DNA of 64,000 nt from Pseudopyrenochaeta lycopersici (lineage: Eukaryota > Ascomycota > Dothideomycetes > Pleosporales > Pseudopyrenochaetaceae): positions 744,001 through 808,000 of the forward strand of contig NHZP01000014.1 of the NCBI GenBank assembly GCA_003313425.1. The letters are read 5' to 3'. Made by a program: the position numbers and the translations under genes. Shown in pieces: positions 11,256-22,542 of the stretch. How positions within the stretch are numbered: the first letter of the stretch is position 1; each line of letters opens with the position of its first letter. Under the pieces are notes generated by a model that worked only from the letters and a program-made list of their open reading frames with translations, was not told the DNA's origin and did no database searches.

Positions 11256-13203
11256 TTTAGCTTGCAGCTGTTGCAAAGATATGGGTTGATGGCTGAGTGT
11301 TACGCAGTATAGTATCAGCGCAACTAAATTTTAATCATATATTGTAGGATAGAGCAGCTGAGAGTAGAGTGGCCACTAGGACCATGACCGAGACGATCAC
11401 TTGTGGAGGATTGACTCTGTTGTGGTCAGAATGACGTCGCTAGATTCTCACACTCGCCTGCAATGATGTCAAATCATGACCAACTCTTTTAGGAACTAGT
11501 TCTTTTCTAGAAATCAAACAGCTTCGGCCAGGTTATGGCATGTCTAGTTCATAATGATGTAGAATCTAAATTTGTTAATACTATGAGCGCGAGGTACATT
11601 AAAGTCGACTGACATTGTGAACGTTTGTCCTTGACTTAGTCTTTTGCGCCAAAGCATGTAGAAAGATTATCTATTGCAGCGTAAGACTATGCGCGGAAGT
11701 GGACTTTGTGAATGATTTGAAAATAGAATAGTGTTCAATTGTGACTGGATGAGGCTTGCAGTATGACGTTCCAAATTTGCCCCGTCACTCACAGGCTCAG
11801 TACCTTGTGAAAACTACTTTCAAACACTAAGTTGGCTTATTGCTATTGTTTGAACTCACCTGCAGCTGCGTAGCGATACTTCCCCTATAACGAATCCGAA
11901 ATCTGGGCTTTAAGTACCGATGCCACGGGCAGGGTCTCTGTTACACTGCCAGCACTCTTCAGAATTCTAGCACAATCTTGCCAACTACCGGTGAAGAAAA
12001 GGCTAAGATTATTTTCGGCTGTATATAGCTCCGAACTCTGAATGTGGTCACGTTAAGGTTCTTTGCTTCAGTGCCTGCCTAGATTCCGTATACGTGATCA
12101 GAGGAAGTAATGGTAGAACAATAGTTGATTTGCTGCCATCTTCAGACTTCATGAAATGCTGAATAGTGTTGACTCCGAGCAGAATGTGTTTCCTAATACA
12201 GTGCACGTACTCGAATGCGTAACTAAGTTTGCGGGCTCCTGTAGAAATTCGGGTCGAATTTACTTCTGGTAATTACAGTTATCGTATTTGATGAGTTGTT
12301 ATTGGATGCTTAATTTATAGTTACATATATATTCGCTATCGTCCTTTTGAGAGCACGTCCATCGGGTTTACTGATTTTGATCCAAGTAACATGGCCATCA
12401 TGCAGGTGAGGCGAAAGCTGAGCACAGTCTTAATTCCCTATGTTAGCCAACACGGTTAGCTCCTCACGTGCTCTGTTATATAAGCATCCACAGGGTATAT
12501 AGTTCCCTTGTGTCTCATTTGATAGGAATCAACCTAGTTCCTCCTGCCTGCTGCCCACCAACACCCTATTATAGTGTTTTGTATCAAATTCAGCTGCGAA
12601 TGGGTTGCGTATGCGTGGAAGCGAACCTGAAAAGCACTTTATTGATGTTCATCTTCCGAGATTCTTGTCATATCATTCCAATATTAGAAACAATGGTAGG
12701 GCTTGAGCCATCTCCGACACCTCCTTTTGTTAAGAAGATGTAATATTGTTCAGCAGCTATAGTTGGTATTGCAATAGTATCTTGCAGGTCGCTCGCGACG
12801 GAGTGTGTTACGCGCGAGTTCCACAACTGCTTGAGACTGTCAACAGTCAAAATAGCAGGCCAGTGAACCAAGGTGCGGCTATTTATTTATTTTTTGCCAG
12901 TGGGGGATGCATTCATCGTTTCAGTCGCAGGGCACTCGAAACTCAGGTCAAAAATATGGGTTGCACGGTTATACGATGAATGGCAATGACCTGAAAGAGC
13001 CTAGGCTCTTCCAACACCAGCGTGGTGCACAAGTATGCCTTTGATAGCCGACTCTGTTGCACACGGACCCTGAACTACCGAAGCGCTTGTTTCCGCGGTC
13101 AGCTTGCGTCATATTTCTCCGCAAACGCTGCACTCATCACGATGCTTTGAAATACTGAGAACACTTGGACATCTTGACGACACTCGTAATTTCCCAACCT
13201 GTC
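11256..13203. other. 1.9-kb spacer without a supported gene
   Basis: Open frames are few, short and unlike known families. A short minus-strand stretch near 11,980 resembles the C-terminal end of zinc-type alcohol dehydrogenases (VGKIVLEF), but the similarity is too short to call. The region is fairly AT-rich and may be an old decayed gene. Confidence 0.4.
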
Positions 13204-13798
13204 ATGGCTTCACAACCCTCTGAGTTCACAGGTGATCCCAACTCGCATGACATTTCCAAATTTAGTGATGGCATGACCGCGACCTGCCTCTGCGGCAGCA
13301 TCAAAGTCACTATCAACGACAACGAGCTTTTCTCCAGGAAGCGTGGGCACTTATGCCATTGCGCCAACTGCCGCAAAGTGGCCGGCTCTTACGTATCTTC
13401 AAACCTGGCCATCGAGAAAGAGAAGGTCGTTGTAGATGATCCTAAAAACGTATTGAGGAAGTATAGAGACTATGCAACAGCAAGTGGGAAGTGCGTCGAG
13501 AGGTGCTTTTGCGGGACTTGTGGAAAGTATGTTATCTCCCACCCCTACTTTCCTTAGAGGATGATATGCAACAATGGTGTTGGACATATCGTTTGTGATG
13601 CTGATTTTTGCCAACAGCCCAATAATGAGCATTGCCGAGATCTACCCAAGTATTGTCATCGTGAAGATGGGCATGTTCCCGCGGATTCCCGATCCAGAAT
13701 GTGAATCTTTTGCTTTGCATCGTCATGCGTGGCAGGGGCGGCATGGTGACTTGCCTCAGTTCGAGATTCTGCGTGGGGGAAAGAAGTTAGGCGAATAA
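13204..13798 (+). CDS. GFA / CENP-V-type zinc protein, two exons
   Basis: Member of the glutathione-dependent formaldehyde-activating enzyme (GFA) fold family, small zinc proteins. Exons 13204-13526 and 13618-13798; the 91-nt intron has donor GTATGT and acceptor CAACAG, and splicing makes FCGTCGNPIMSIAE, the conserved family segment. 167 aa. Zinc ligands are C28/C30 (CLCGSIKV), C51/C53/C56 (HLCHCANCRKVAGS) and C101/C103/C106 (CFCGTCG). An in-frame ATG at 13165 could extend the N-terminus by 13 residues; 13204 is preferred because MASQPSE looks like a standard start. Most fungal members have no shown substrate; glutathione-dependent chemistry is inferred from the family. Confidence 0.85.
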
Positions 13799-13969
13799 AG
13801 AAAAGGACGAAGTTGAGAATGTTGGCTTGCACAAAGCGAACAGAAACACGTGAGGCCGTCGGGTACTAGTGGGGGATATAGCAAGCGCAAGCTAAATGGT
13901 AGACGGTGATCTTTACTATGCGATTTGAAAAGCTCGTTGCAATACACCAAGCCATTTCCTGCCTATGCC

Positions 13970-15130
13970 TCAACTTTGCCTTTGTACAAGGCGGATATCT
14001 GCCCAGATTGGGACATGGTCACTTGATCCTCTCTCTGCTTTGCTATCCAGTATGCCACACGCATTGATGAGTCCTTTATCCCAGGCTTTTCGCCCTGCAA
14101 TGAAGTAGTCTATCCTGTCACAAGACGTACCCCACTCTCTTCCTCGAGGGAAAAAGGTATACTTCCGCTCGTCGCCATGCATATTTCTCCATACGTCTAC
14201 ACCGTTGAAACCCTCACGCTTCCCATCCAAGCCCTCTAGGAGCTTGTCGTGGAAGTCCGCTCGGTTCAACACGTGCCGTTGAGGAAAGGTGCGGAGTCTT
14301 GGATGGCCATCACGAGCATCTGGCGCAACGTTCATGTCACCTGCGAGTACCACATCCCAACCTTCGTGCTCAAGGGCCAAACATTCTCGCATCAACAAGC
14401 GGTGGAATTCAAGCTTCCGGTCATGCCTCGTGCCTCGAACAGCGCCGGTGACCGAATCACGATAAGGATTATCGGTACCATTGACAGCGTATATGTTGAA
14501 GAATGCCGCCTTTGCCGTTTTTGATGCGACTTCAATAACGGAAACGCGGCCTTCCTTATCCCAGTCCACCGTTCGAACATTGACATCATATTTTTCACGA
14601 AGGTCGCTGCGAAAGATGCTACACACGCCGTTTATCTTGCCATTTCCTCTCAGGCCGCGCGCATTGTACAGATCATTCGGTAGGGTGAACTGGGCCTCGT
14701 ACGTCGGTCCTGTTGCTTCAAAACTTTTCTCTGTTGGCAGTTTACTATTCAAGGCAACTCTGATAGCATCTTGGGTTTTAATATCTGTGGTTGCAATCTT
14801 AACTTCTTGTAGAAACAGTATGGTTGGCCAGTTGTGTCGATACAGAAGATCCCGGAGAGATGTGGGAAGGGCATAATTGTTGATACTGTGAGAATTACCA
14901 GGTGATGATTTCGATGCTTGAAAAAAGGATGTTATTGGTTTCTGTAAGAATGGCGCGATACCGTTCACATTCCATGACAAGACGCGTATGGTGCTTGCAT
15001 CAGTTGGTGGCAGGACCACTGGCACAGCTGTAGTCGCTCCTTCTGGAGGCATTGTTTCTTGTGTTCCAGTCTTTCGTCGCTTAACAGGCGGTGGGCTGAT
15101 GTCACGGCATGGTTTACGCATTTGTGGCAT
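13970..15130 (-). CDS. AP endonuclease / exonuclease III-family DNA repair enzyme
   Basis: Metal-dependent phosphodiesterase of the endonuclease/exonuclease/phosphatase fold, closest by motif to ExoIII/APE1 enzymes that cut abasic sites in base excision repair. Single exon, 386 aa. Motifs in order: LSWNVNG (52-57), FLQEVK with metal ligand E109, INGVCSIFRSD, AGDMNVAP (D265, N267) and the terminal SSDHVPIWADI (D371, H372). An N-terminal basic cluster PPPVKRRK (about 13-20) looks like a nuclear localisation signal. Inserts (about 70-90, 270-330) are longer than in E. coli Xth. It shares a 372-bp promoter region with the divergent metacaspase gene. Confidence 0.88.
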   Translation of the reverse strand: MPQMRKPCRDISPPPVKRRKTGTQETMPPEGATTAVPVVLPPTDASTIRVLSWNVNGIAPFLQKPITSFFQASKSSPGNSHSINNYALPTSLRDLLYRHNWPTILFLQEVKIATTDIKTQDAIRVALNSKLPTEKSFEATGPTYEAQFTLPNDLYNARGLRGNGKINGVCSIFRSDLREKYDVNVRTVDWDKEGRVSVIEVASKTAKAAFFNIYAVNGTDNPYRDSVTGAVRGTRHDRKLEFHRLLMRECLALEHEGWDVVLAGDMNVAPDARDGHPRLRTFPQRHVLNRADFHDKLLEGLDGKREGFNGVDVWRNMHGDERKYTFFPRGREWGTSCDRIDYFIAGRKAWDKGLINACGILDSKAERGSSDHVPIWADIRLVQRQS

Positions 15131-15502
15131 GTGATTGTGCTAGCACGGGAGCCGGCCTTTCGAAAGGATAGAAGGGAAGTACGAATGAGCCAGTGTTGCC
15201 ACTTCTGGCCAGATAATATGGCATTCTTATTTTGCGGCTTATTTTGTTGTACAAAGTTAGCTGCCATGCAGAATAATCTTCTTTTCAATGGATCAGGCTC
15301 AGAACGCGTATGCACGTGGACGCTAGCTTCTGGGCTAGCCCCAAAGAAGAAGTGATCAGTGAGAACATTCACTGCCCCTCCAACTCAGTGACATCCTTGC
15401 ACATTTGTCAAGCTTTACATTCAATCAAGTATAGCAAGCCTATGAGGGCACATAAAACATAAACATCTTCACGAAACCAAGTTGACGCACTTGTTCTTCA
15501 AA
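15131..15502. promoter_or_regulatory. Divergent promoter, AP-endonuclease / metacaspase
   Basis: 372 bp between two divergent start codons, with no room for separate long promoters. No individual factor site is claimed. Pairing a DNA-repair gene with a stress/death protease is suggestive but may be chance. Confidence 0.5.
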
Positions 15503-16568
15503 ATGTCATACAAGCGAAAGAAGAGTCTCCTAATCGGAATCAACTACGTTGACAGCAGTCACGCTCTGCGAGGCTGTCACTCAGACGTGGACAACATGGC
15601 AGAATTTCTCTCATACCGCGGATATAACAATGGGCACAAGGACCGCGTAATCCTTACAGACAGACCGGAAGTGCCTCACGACTCTCCGTATTATCCCACA
15701 GGCCACAACATTCTTGCAGCAATGGACTGGCTCGTCTCGGAGCCGGGATGCACACTTTTTCTACATTACTCAGGCCATGGCGGCCAAACCAAGGACATCG
15801 ATGGGAACAGAACTACAGGCATTGATGATACTATCGTGCCTGTCGACTTCGAAAGCAGAGGCCAGATATCTTCTACACTGTTGCACGAACATCTTGTGAC
15901 CTATATGGCGCCTTCTTGTACGCTCTTCGTCATAATGGATTGTTGTCATTCCGGATCTGCTGTCGAATTGCCCTTCGTGTACCGTTCCGATGCCGATGGA
16001 CAGATCAGCCTCATGGACAATCTCAAGGCTGGAGCCAGGCTTGTTGGTGAAGCACAGAATATCCTCTCAGGTGGGTTCTCGTACCGGAAAATTGGTGAGG
16101 CACAGGAGTTACTGGCGGGTGCAAGTAGCTTCTTCAAAGGTTTGAGACATATGGGAGAGCAGGAAGAAGAAGGGCTATCGGAAGGAGAGTTTGCAGGGCA
16201 GTATGGAAGTGAGCAGAAGATGGTGACCATGTTCAGTGGGTGCAGGGATGATCAGGTACCTTGGAACAGCTTCCTATAAGGACAGAGACAAATTTGCTGA
16301 TGATTGCAGACAAGCGCAGATGCAAGCATACAGGGGGAGGCGACAGGCGCGATGACTTGGGCTTTCCTTGAGACTATGAAGAGCTCTGAGAGCCCATCAT
16401 ATGCTGAGGTGAGTAGAAATGATTGACAGGAGATTGAACAAAGAAGCTGACGTCAACTAGACGTTACAAAAGACAAGGCAACTTCTGGATCAATCCAATT
16501 ACACACAGATCCCACAACTGAGTTCTGGTCTGGACATTGACCTAGACCACATGGCATTAGTGCTTTAA
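15503..16568 (+). CDS. Short metacaspase (type I-like, no prodomain), three exons
   Basis: Caspase-fold cysteine protease that cuts after Arg/Lys. Exons 15503-16255, 16310-16408 and 16461-16568, with introns of 54 nt (GTACCT...TTGCAG) and 52 nt (GTGAGT...CAACTAG); the frame closes to 319 aa. Catalytic H92 lies in HYSGHGGQ and the catalytic cysteine C148 in IMDCCHSGSA. The start MSYKRKKSLLIGINY leads straight into the p20 core, so the long PQN-rich prodomain of yeast Mca1/Yca1 is absent. The p10-like end (MVTMFSGCRDDQTSADAS, then GAMTWAFLETM) is assembled from all three exons. An upstream in-frame ATG at 15482 adds only MTHLFFK. Confidence 0.87.
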
Positions 16569-17212
16569 ATGTTATTTTCTTTTACCTCTACGAATTTGTT
16601 TGCGAGCTATCTTATGGAAAGCAGCCTTCTTATCGTAAATTGTGAAATGCAACTCACTAAACCAAGACCGCACACGGCAGAATTCGACGTATGATAAAAT
16701 GAATGCAGTTCTCTCAGACTTGCGTACGTTCTGGGACCTGTAGCTGTAACCACTTGGCCTCTTTTCGTGGTGCGATGTACGAATTCTGTGATTTAGTTGC
16801 AATCTGTATTCAGTCCATACTTACCTGCAACACGCAAGCAGCTAAAACAGACTGTCAACAGCGCAACTCTACTCATTCAATGTAGCTCTCCAATCTTTGT
16901 TTGACCTATGCGAGATGGCTGCTTCAATCAGTCGGACTGCCGATGTGCCTCGGGGAAAACAGTTGATTGAGTGCAATCGTGGTGTCTGAAGAGAACTGTA
17001 TTTGATCAGGATGAGTACCAAATAAGTTAGAATTAGGCGATAACACTCATAAATATCAATGCTCAAACAAGCGCAAACATACAAAGTAGGTATCCAAAAC
17101 ATATAGTCCGTGCCCATCGCGCCGTAACGCCTGCTATTACTCTCCAGAAATCCTGAGTGAGCAAACCTCCAACGCCCTCGAAATGCACCTTGTGATTACC
17201 CGCTAATCTCCT
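16569..17212. other. Convergent 3' spacer
   Basis: 644 bp between the 3' ends of the metacaspase and histone deacetylase genes. Only short chance frames; nothing recognised. Confidence 0.5.
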
Positions 17213-19169
17213 CTAGTCCTTTGCAATCTCTGCCCTAACCTCATCTTTAACATTTTCCGAGTCCCGTTCTGCTTGGCCCTCCTCTTTCGCCTCCTGAACA
17301 GCGTCATCGCCACCTCCCATCTCTACATCAACAACAGGGGCTGAAGTAGGTGCAAGTGCTGTCGGGGCAGCGGGGGGCGATTCAGGTGGTGTGACAACAC
17401 CAGCAGGAGACTGCGATCGCGTCGAGGCAGCCGTGGGAGCAGCTACAGCAGCAGGCTCATCCATTTCGACATCACCGTCATCGTCAGCTTCTTGCTCAAC
17501 GACGGCGGGGGTGTGTGTGCGTGATTTGATGGCAGCGGACGGTTGCCGAGTAGAAACAGCACTTTCGCCATTCAGGTCTTCCAAATCGTCGAGGTCGTCG
17601 GCCGGGGCAGCATTTGGGTTTGGGAAGTCTGTGATATGCCGTCTCTTCTTCACGCCAGGCTGGGCGCGCACTCCGAGGCTATTCTTGTAGTCTTCGTCGT
17701 CGCTCGCATCGTATAGTTCGCCATCGTGCTCGATTTGTTGATCGCGCTGCCGCTGGGTAACCCGAATGTCTGGGTTTTCGTCGGCGTCCAGGTCGTCCTC
17801 CTCATCTTCAGCATCAGAGTCCATCATCCTACGTGCCAGGCCAGCGGGGACATCGGGAATGGTTGTGAAAGCCTCGACAGATGGCTTTCCCGTTCTTCGA
17901 ATGTTCTCGATGACAGCTGACTTGATCTTGTGCAAGTAATCGTGCGAATTGGCATTCTCCATGTTAGATGGCCGCACGTCTAGCTCGTAGTCGGGCGCAA
18001 AGTACTCGTAGTAGTCATTAAAAGGGAGCTGTTTTGACATTTTCTCGGACACAAGCTCGCCGGTTTCATAGGCCCAGGTTCGCGCAACGTTCCTCATGGT
18101 GTAGCCACCGCCACCGAGAACGATGACGGGCACTCCAAAGCTCTTGACGTAGCGAACGCAGTTGGCATGGCCGTCCATGCTGAGATTGAAGCAACCAAGC
18201 CTATCCCCTGAAAGACTGTCTCCGCCACACTGCAGCACAATGGCTTCGGGGCCATAGTATGTCATGACAGCCTCGATGACAGGCTCGAAAATGTTCCTGT
18301 ATGTCTCATCCGTAATGCCGTCACGAAGGGGAAAATTGACCGAGTAATTTTTGCCGCTGCCCACGCCAATGTCACGGAGCTCACCGGTACCGGGGAAGTA
18401 CTCGCCGTACTTGTGGAAAGATACAGTCATGACACGGTCGGTGGTGTAGAAGGCCTCTTCAACACCATCACCGTGGTGGACGTCGATGTCGATGTAGAGG
18501 ACACGCTGCTTATATCTCAGTAGTTCAATGATGCCGAGGACAATGTCTAGAACGTTAGTGACATGGCTGGGGAGAGCGCGAATGCGAACCTACCGTTGAC
18601 GTAGCAGAAACCGCTAGCCTCGCTCTTCTTTGCGTGATGGAGGCCACCAGCCCAGTTGACAGCGACATCACACTTTCCCCGGTTCAGGCGGGCGGCGCCC
18701 TCCATTGTGCCGCCTGCGCTGATGCCGCAGAACTCGAACAGGCCGTCGAAGACGGGGCAATCGTCTCCAACATTGTATTTGCTTTGCTCTCTTGTGAATT
18801 GCTCCATGTTGTCTGGGGTGACCTTGTGCAGGAACTCGATGTATTCGTCAGTGTGGAACTGCGTCATCTCGTACTTGGATGCTGGCTTCGCGCGCTGCAT
18901 GTTTGTAAGCGCGCGGCAACAGGGGTTAGTAGATTTGTGCGAGAGCCTACGTAGATTTCCATTTTGGTGTAGAGGCCATAGTTCATGATCAGACTGTGGG
19001 CCATGCGTATGCGGTGCGGCTTCATGGGATGGCCGGCGACATAGGCGTAGTTACCCACATCCGAATCGTAGAAATAGGCGACCTTCTTGGGTTGCGACCT
19101 CGTGTTGCCATTGAGGGCCGAGCCCACGGTCGAGCCGTTGCCCGCCGTCGCGTCCGCCGCGTCTGTCAT
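17213..19169 (-). CDS. RPD3: Class I histone deacetylase, Rpd3 type, three exons
   Basis: Nuclear zinc-dependent histone deacetylase, catalytic subunit of Rpd3/Sin3-type corepressor complexes. Exons (minus) 18951-19169, 18594-18894 and 17213-18546, with introns of 56 and 47 nt that have CTAAC branch sites; 617 aa in frame. The core reads [42 protein letters not shown] (H159/H160 charge relay), [14 protein letters not shown] (zinc ligands D195, H197), [16 protein letters not shown] and [14 protein letters not shown] (active-site Tyr). The C-terminal 230 residues are acidic with Ser/Pro/Ala low complexity and a basic KKRRHITDF patch, as in the extended tails of filamentous-fungal RpdA. An upstream in-frame ATG at 19190 would add seven residues. 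Divergent with RPN11. Confidence 0.93.
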
Positions 19170-19671
19170 GTTTGGGACGACTGTGCACACAGCGATGCTG
19201 TCTGGCAGCTGCGCTCAGAAGCGTATAGCGGGGCTGCGAGTGTCACAGGGCCGGGGGGGGGGGGGCAAGTATGTGTGTGTGTGTGTGTGTGTATGCAGTG
19301 CAATTAGGCGTCTGCAGCTGCAAGAGTGTGTGCTTGAGTAGGAGCAAGGGGGGTCGAGGGCGGGTGAAGGAGTTAAAGAAGAGTGACAGGTCTTTGTTTG
19401 CGAGAGATGGTGGCAGCGCCGGGCGAACAAAAGGACCCTCGGAGCTTTGAGCTGCCAACGGGGAACCCTGGCTTAGCGCCGGCCGGATGAACCCACCGCC
19501 CGGAAGCAAGCGCGACCCGCGAGAGCTTTGGCAAGAGCTCATGGCCGCCTCAGCACACCAAATCACCAAACCACCCAACCACCACAGCAGTCCCCCCTCG
19601 CCTCGCGCGCATCTACCCTTCCTTCCCCAACAAGACCGCTCCTGCCTCCCCAAGACATCTCCCGGCTCACC
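19170..19671. promoter_or_regulatory. Divergent promoter of RPD3 and RPN11, with G13 and (TG)10 tracts
   Basis: 502 bp between the two start codons. It contains a 13-nt G run (19253-19265) followed six bases later by about ten TG repeats (19272-19292), then pyrimidine-rich DNA before the RPN11 ATG. Such tracts can exclude nucleosomes or form non-B DNA. No factor sites are asserted. Confidence 0.55.
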
Positions 19672-20777
19672 ATGGACCGGCTAAGCAGAATGCTCGCGGC
19701 CGCCCAAGGCATGGGCGGCATGGGAGGGCCCGCGCAAGACACCAACCTGATCGACAACTCGGAGACGGTGTACATCTCGTCACTTGCCCTCCTCAAGATG
19801 CTGCGGCACGGCCGGGCAGGCGTGCCCATGGAGGTCATGGGCTTGATGCTGGGCGAGTTTGTCGACGACTACACAGTGCGCGTAGTCGACGTATTCGCCA
19901 TGCCGCAGTCCGGCACCGGCGTCTCGGTCGAAGCCGTAGACCCCGTCTTCCAGACCAAGATGATGGACATGCTGCGGCAAACAGGAAGGTGCGATGCATC
20001 CGAACACAGCGCCCAGCAATCCCCGTGCTGACAAACACAGGCAAGAGACGGTCGTCGGCTGGTACCACTCACATCCGGGCTTCGGCTGCTGGCTGTCCTC
20101 AGTCGATATCAACACACAGCAGTCCTTTGAGCAGCTCACCCCGCGCGCCGTCGCCGTCGTCGTTGACCCCATCCAGTCCGTCAAGGGCAAGGTCGTCATC
20201 GACGCCTTCCGCCTGATAAACCCGCAAACTCTCATGATGGGCCACGAGCCCCGCCAGACTACATCCAATGTCGGCCACCTGAACAAGCCTTCGATCCAGG
20301 CGCTCATTCACGGCCTGAACCGCCACTACTACTCCATTGGCATAAACTACCGGAAGACTGCGCTCGAGGAGAACATGCTCATGAACTTGCACAAGCACGT
20401 ATGGACCGAGGCGCTGCTGATGGACGACTTCAAGGGCGAAGGCGAGCGGAACAAGGACAGACTGAACAAGCTGGTCTCGCTAGCCGAGGGCTACGAGAAG
20501 CGTGTAAAGGAGGAGACAGAGCTGACCAAGGACCAGCTGAAGACGCGATACGTCGGAAAGGTCGACCCCAAGAAGCGTGCGTCCAAACCAACCAAGCAGA
20601 GAACTCTACGTGTGCTAACCCCTGTCCACAGACATCTCAGACGTCGGCCAACAACTCATCGAGGACAACATAGTATCCGTCTCACGGCAAATGATCGACA
20701 AAGAGGCCTCAGTGCCAAAGCCAAACGCGCGGCAGAACGTACACACAAACGGGGATGATGTTGAAATGGATGAGTAG
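19672..20777 (+). CDS. RPN11: 26S proteasome lid deubiquitinase Rpn11, three exons
   Basis: Zinc metalloprotease of the JAMM/MPN+ family in the 19S lid that removes ubiquitin chains from substrates during degradation. Exons 19672-19988, 20041-20576 and 20632-20777; introns of 52 nt (GTGCGA...ACACAG) and 55 nt (GTGCGT...CCACAG, branch GCTAACC); 332 aa. The JAMM motif is complete: E54 in [11 protein letters not shown] and H115/H117/D128 in [17 protein letters not shown]. The first exon boundary falls just before this motif. The C-terminus ([13 protein letters not shown], then RQMIDKEAS) matches the part of Rpn11 that pairs with Rpn8 and anchors the lid. The acidic tail ends DDVEMDE. Confidence 0.95.
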
Positions 20778-21057
20778 ATCCCACACGACAACGAGCTACA
20801 CGTTGGCTTGAGCATCGCCGAGCAAGCCATGGGCATCGCTGCACCGTTGCCACATTGCACGCTGGGCACCCACAAGAGTCACAGGGCTTTCGCGCCTAGC
20901 GTCTAGTGCATGGCTGGAGGCGACATGAAGCCCAAGAAGCACGCGACACAGTTAATGCAATAAGCACGAGATTATGATAGACAAACATGAACATGATTCA
21001 ACAAGCGTTTTGGGTATCATTCTGGTCGGCACTCCTAGTCCAGTTCAAGCTTGTACA
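20778..21057. terminator. Shared 3' region between convergent genes
   Basis: 280 bp separating two converging coding ends; transcripts may overlap. No poly(A) signal is singled out. Confidence 0.4.
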
Positions 21058-22542
21058 CTAATGACTCCCTTCATCCTCGTTCCCGATCTTGCCCTCGTCT
21101 TCTCTATGTGGTATTTCATGGTCAAATGGTTTGCGCCCATATACACACCGTACCTCATGCCAGAAGTGGTTCTTACGGTTTTTGATCTCGGCGCGGAAGT
21201 CCTTTACGAAGGCCTGTACTTCCTGATACGTCCATCCTAGTAGCCGTGTGTACAACGCCATCACCCAACCCTCGATGCCTTCGGTCCAATTTCTTTCGCC
21301 CCACCGGCCCAAATCCTTCAGGTGTGGATCCTTGGGCCATGGGCCAATAGGCCATATAAACTTCTCTTCACAAACGTCGACAAAGCCCGCTTCGTGCATC
21401 AACTCTTTCATCTGCTCTATAATCCTAAAAGTCATACCTGTTTTCTCGCCCACACCTAGGACACTCTCACTGAATGCCGTGAACATTCTGTCCGCATGCT
21501 TCTCAGAGCATGGGTCTGCGTTGGTGTTGATAGCGAATTCTAGGTGCTCAATCCACCCCCCTGGCACCAGACAATCGTATCCTTGCTTGTACGTATCAGG
21601 CCAGGACTTGATGCAGCCAGTCAGTCCTCGAATGTGTATAAAGTCGAAGTGATTGAGTGGGTAGGTCCAGAAGAGATTCGCGTCGTCGATTTCATACGCT
21701 AGATTTGGAGGTGCGGTGGTATAGAGAATTGGAGAAAGGTCCGTGGCCATGACTTCGGCATTGGGGAACTGGTCTGCTATGTCTACAGCCCAGAGACCGG
21801 TGCCGGAGCCGATGTCAAGGATACGTCGGGGGTTCTCGATTGGCGCGAGGAAAAGTTTGTCATGTAGGGTTAGAAGCCATAGATGGTGTCTAGCACCTAT
21901 TAGCGGCTGCAGAGGAGCATGACGGAACGAAACCGGAATCCACGCACACAATGGCTTCATACGACTGGTTTTGAGCGTCATTCGGGGCATAGTACGTTCC
22001 ATCTCCTAGTTCATCGTAAACCTGACTGAATTTATCACGAGATTTGGATATTGGTGAGTGCTTACGGTAGGCGTGATACCGCCTCCCATTCTCGTACCGA
22101 TACCTGGTCACTTTTGATGCGAGCGAACCACCCCTGAATGTCCCTTGTCATTAGCTTTTATCACCGTAATGCAGTGTTGCAAGCCTACGTACGACGTATA
22201 TGACATGCGATCCGCATCGTTATCGTCGTCTTCTTGAAAGTCGGAGTACTCAGTGTCCTACGCCGCTTGGTTAACCAAGGAACTCCCGCGACGTGACTAG
22301 AATGCCCGGACACTCTGTATTATATGCTGGTGTTGTACGATTGGTTCCTTATTGGCGCGTCAAACAGCATAGAGAGCGCGTCTGGTGGCACTATGTGTGT
22401 ATGTATGTGTGTGTGTGTGTGTTTTGGGGGGGGGGGGGGGTTCCTGGATTGCTCGACACGGAAGTAATCTGACGTTGTGCTTAAGTGCCTTACTTACAAC
22501 ATCAATCTCGGCTATCTCTGCGTGATGTACAGTATCTGTCAT
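21058..22542 (-). CDS. LaeA-like SAM-dependent methyltransferase, five exons
   Basis: Class I methyltransferase of the group that includes the secondary-metabolism regulator LaeA; most paralogues have unknown targets. Exons (minus) 22498-22542, 22193-22257, 22066-22133, 21948-22005 and 21058-21889; introns of 240, 59, 60 and 58 nt. All phases agree and give 355 aa. Exon 1 is MTDTVHHAEIAEIDV. The family signature ENGRRYHAYRDGTYYAPND is built across introns 2-3 and IVHHLWLLTL across intron 4, which fixed those splice sites. SAM motif I is RILDIGSGTGLWAVDIA (about 101-117), followed by ATDLSPI, PGGWIEHLEF and the EWEVxC-like tail region. It probably acts in the nucleus or cytosol. The first two exons are the least certain part. 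Confidence 0.83.
22258..22497 (-). other. Long first intron of the methyltransferase gene, with TG repeat and G15 tract
   Basis: 240 nt against 58-60 nt for the other introns of this gene. Donor GTAAGT, acceptor CGTAG. On the plus strand it holds TG-rich simple repeats (about 22392-22421) followed by 15 G residues (22426-22440), which account for part of the extra length. Confidence 0.65.

Noticed and set aside
12468..12743. 91-codon plus-strand frame
   Set aside because: No family resemblance, no clear start context, and isolated in a gene-poor spacer.
19215..19430. Small proteins with Thr-His repeats
   Set aside because: Translations of the TG microsatellite in the RPD3/RPN11 promoter; not genes.
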